From positions 2,570,709 through 2,634,708 of the forward strand of contig CP043547.1 of the NCBI GenBank assembly GCA_009664345.1: 64,000 nt of DNA, given 5' to 3'. The DNA is from Planctomycetales bacterium 10988. GTDB taxonomy: Bacteria; Planctomycetota; Planctomycetia; Pirellulales; Pb10988. How positions within the stretch are numbered: the first letter of the stretch is position 1; each line of letters begins with the position of its first letter. The notes beneath the pieces were generated by a model that was not told the DNA's origin, did no database searches, and saw only the letters and a program-made list of their open reading frames with translations. A program made the position numbers and the translations under genes. Positions 63,981 through 64,000 of the stretch are shown one piece after another.

Positions 63981-64000
63981 CGGATTGTCTCTCCTTGATC

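Overview
The window looks like a chromosomal segment of a planctomycete (phylum Planctomycetota, probably class Planctomycetia). Four things point there. There are four formylglycine-type sulfatases, several secreted proteins carrying the planctomycete-type c heme modules (PSCyt1/DUF1549/DUF1553 and the sorbosone-dehydrogenase/HEAT/heme_bd architecture), and DUF1501 proteins with Tat signals. Two surface proteins begin with an LExLExRxLLA motif. ECF sigma factors are paired with an anti-sigma factor or a giant Ser/Thr kinase. No rRNA, tRNA or CRISPR array was seen.

Layout. 1-5.9 kb: a 5'-truncated sulfatase and a multidomain secreted heme/copper protein. 6-11.4 kb: a very large surface protein on the minus strand with ELW/SDGT repeats, ten Ig-like units and FG-GAP calcium repeats. 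11.4-14.5 kb: a decayed accessory patch with an IS3-type orfA remnant, two small charged helical proteins, a MORN/YwqK-type pseudogene and a LuxR-type regulator. 14.8-20.6 kb: a sorbosone-dehydrogenase/HEAT/cytochrome protein, divergent from a sulfur/thiol operon (ArsR regulator, membrane rhodanese, CoA-disulfide reductase-rhodanese fusion) that ends in a clear terminator. 20.7-26.3 kb: an ECF sigma / anti-sigma / DUF1553 / DUF1501 operon. 26.3-30.3 kb: an unknown protein and a two-sulfatase operon. 30.6-36.8 kb: a minus-strand run of ROK regulator, xylose-reductase-like aldo/keto reductase, TauD/TfdA-type dioxygenase, MFS transporter and FAD/NAD-binding protein. 37.1-41.9 kb: four plus-strand sugar genes (two Gfo/Idh/MocA oxidoreductases and two Tat-exported sugar-phosphate isomerase-like proteins) divergent from the ROK gene across two shared palindromes. 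42-48.7 kb: a SMI1/KNR4-like protein, a sorbosone dehydrogenase with DUF4214 repeats, a CPFC-type exported protein, a toroid-methyltransferase fusion, and two more small charged proteins. 49-55.3 kb: a sulfatase and a giant kinase with its ECF sigma factor. 55.8-64 kb: a GT2 glycosyltransferase, a rhomboid-like protein lacking the catalytic serine, two small lysine-rich proteins, an alpha-E / ATP-grasp pair, a GT4 glycosyltransferase and a QueD homologue.

Taken together the genes suggest a polysaccharide and sulfated-glycan degrader that exports sulfatases and redox proteins and processes the released sugars with Gfo/Idh and TIM-barrel enzymes. The strongest signal not explained by genes is a short near-palindrome, about AAAAnYRCTTTTT, seen about 30 times by eye across the window. 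It occurs in genes, at stop and start codons and between genes, and its asymmetric copies mostly point the same way.
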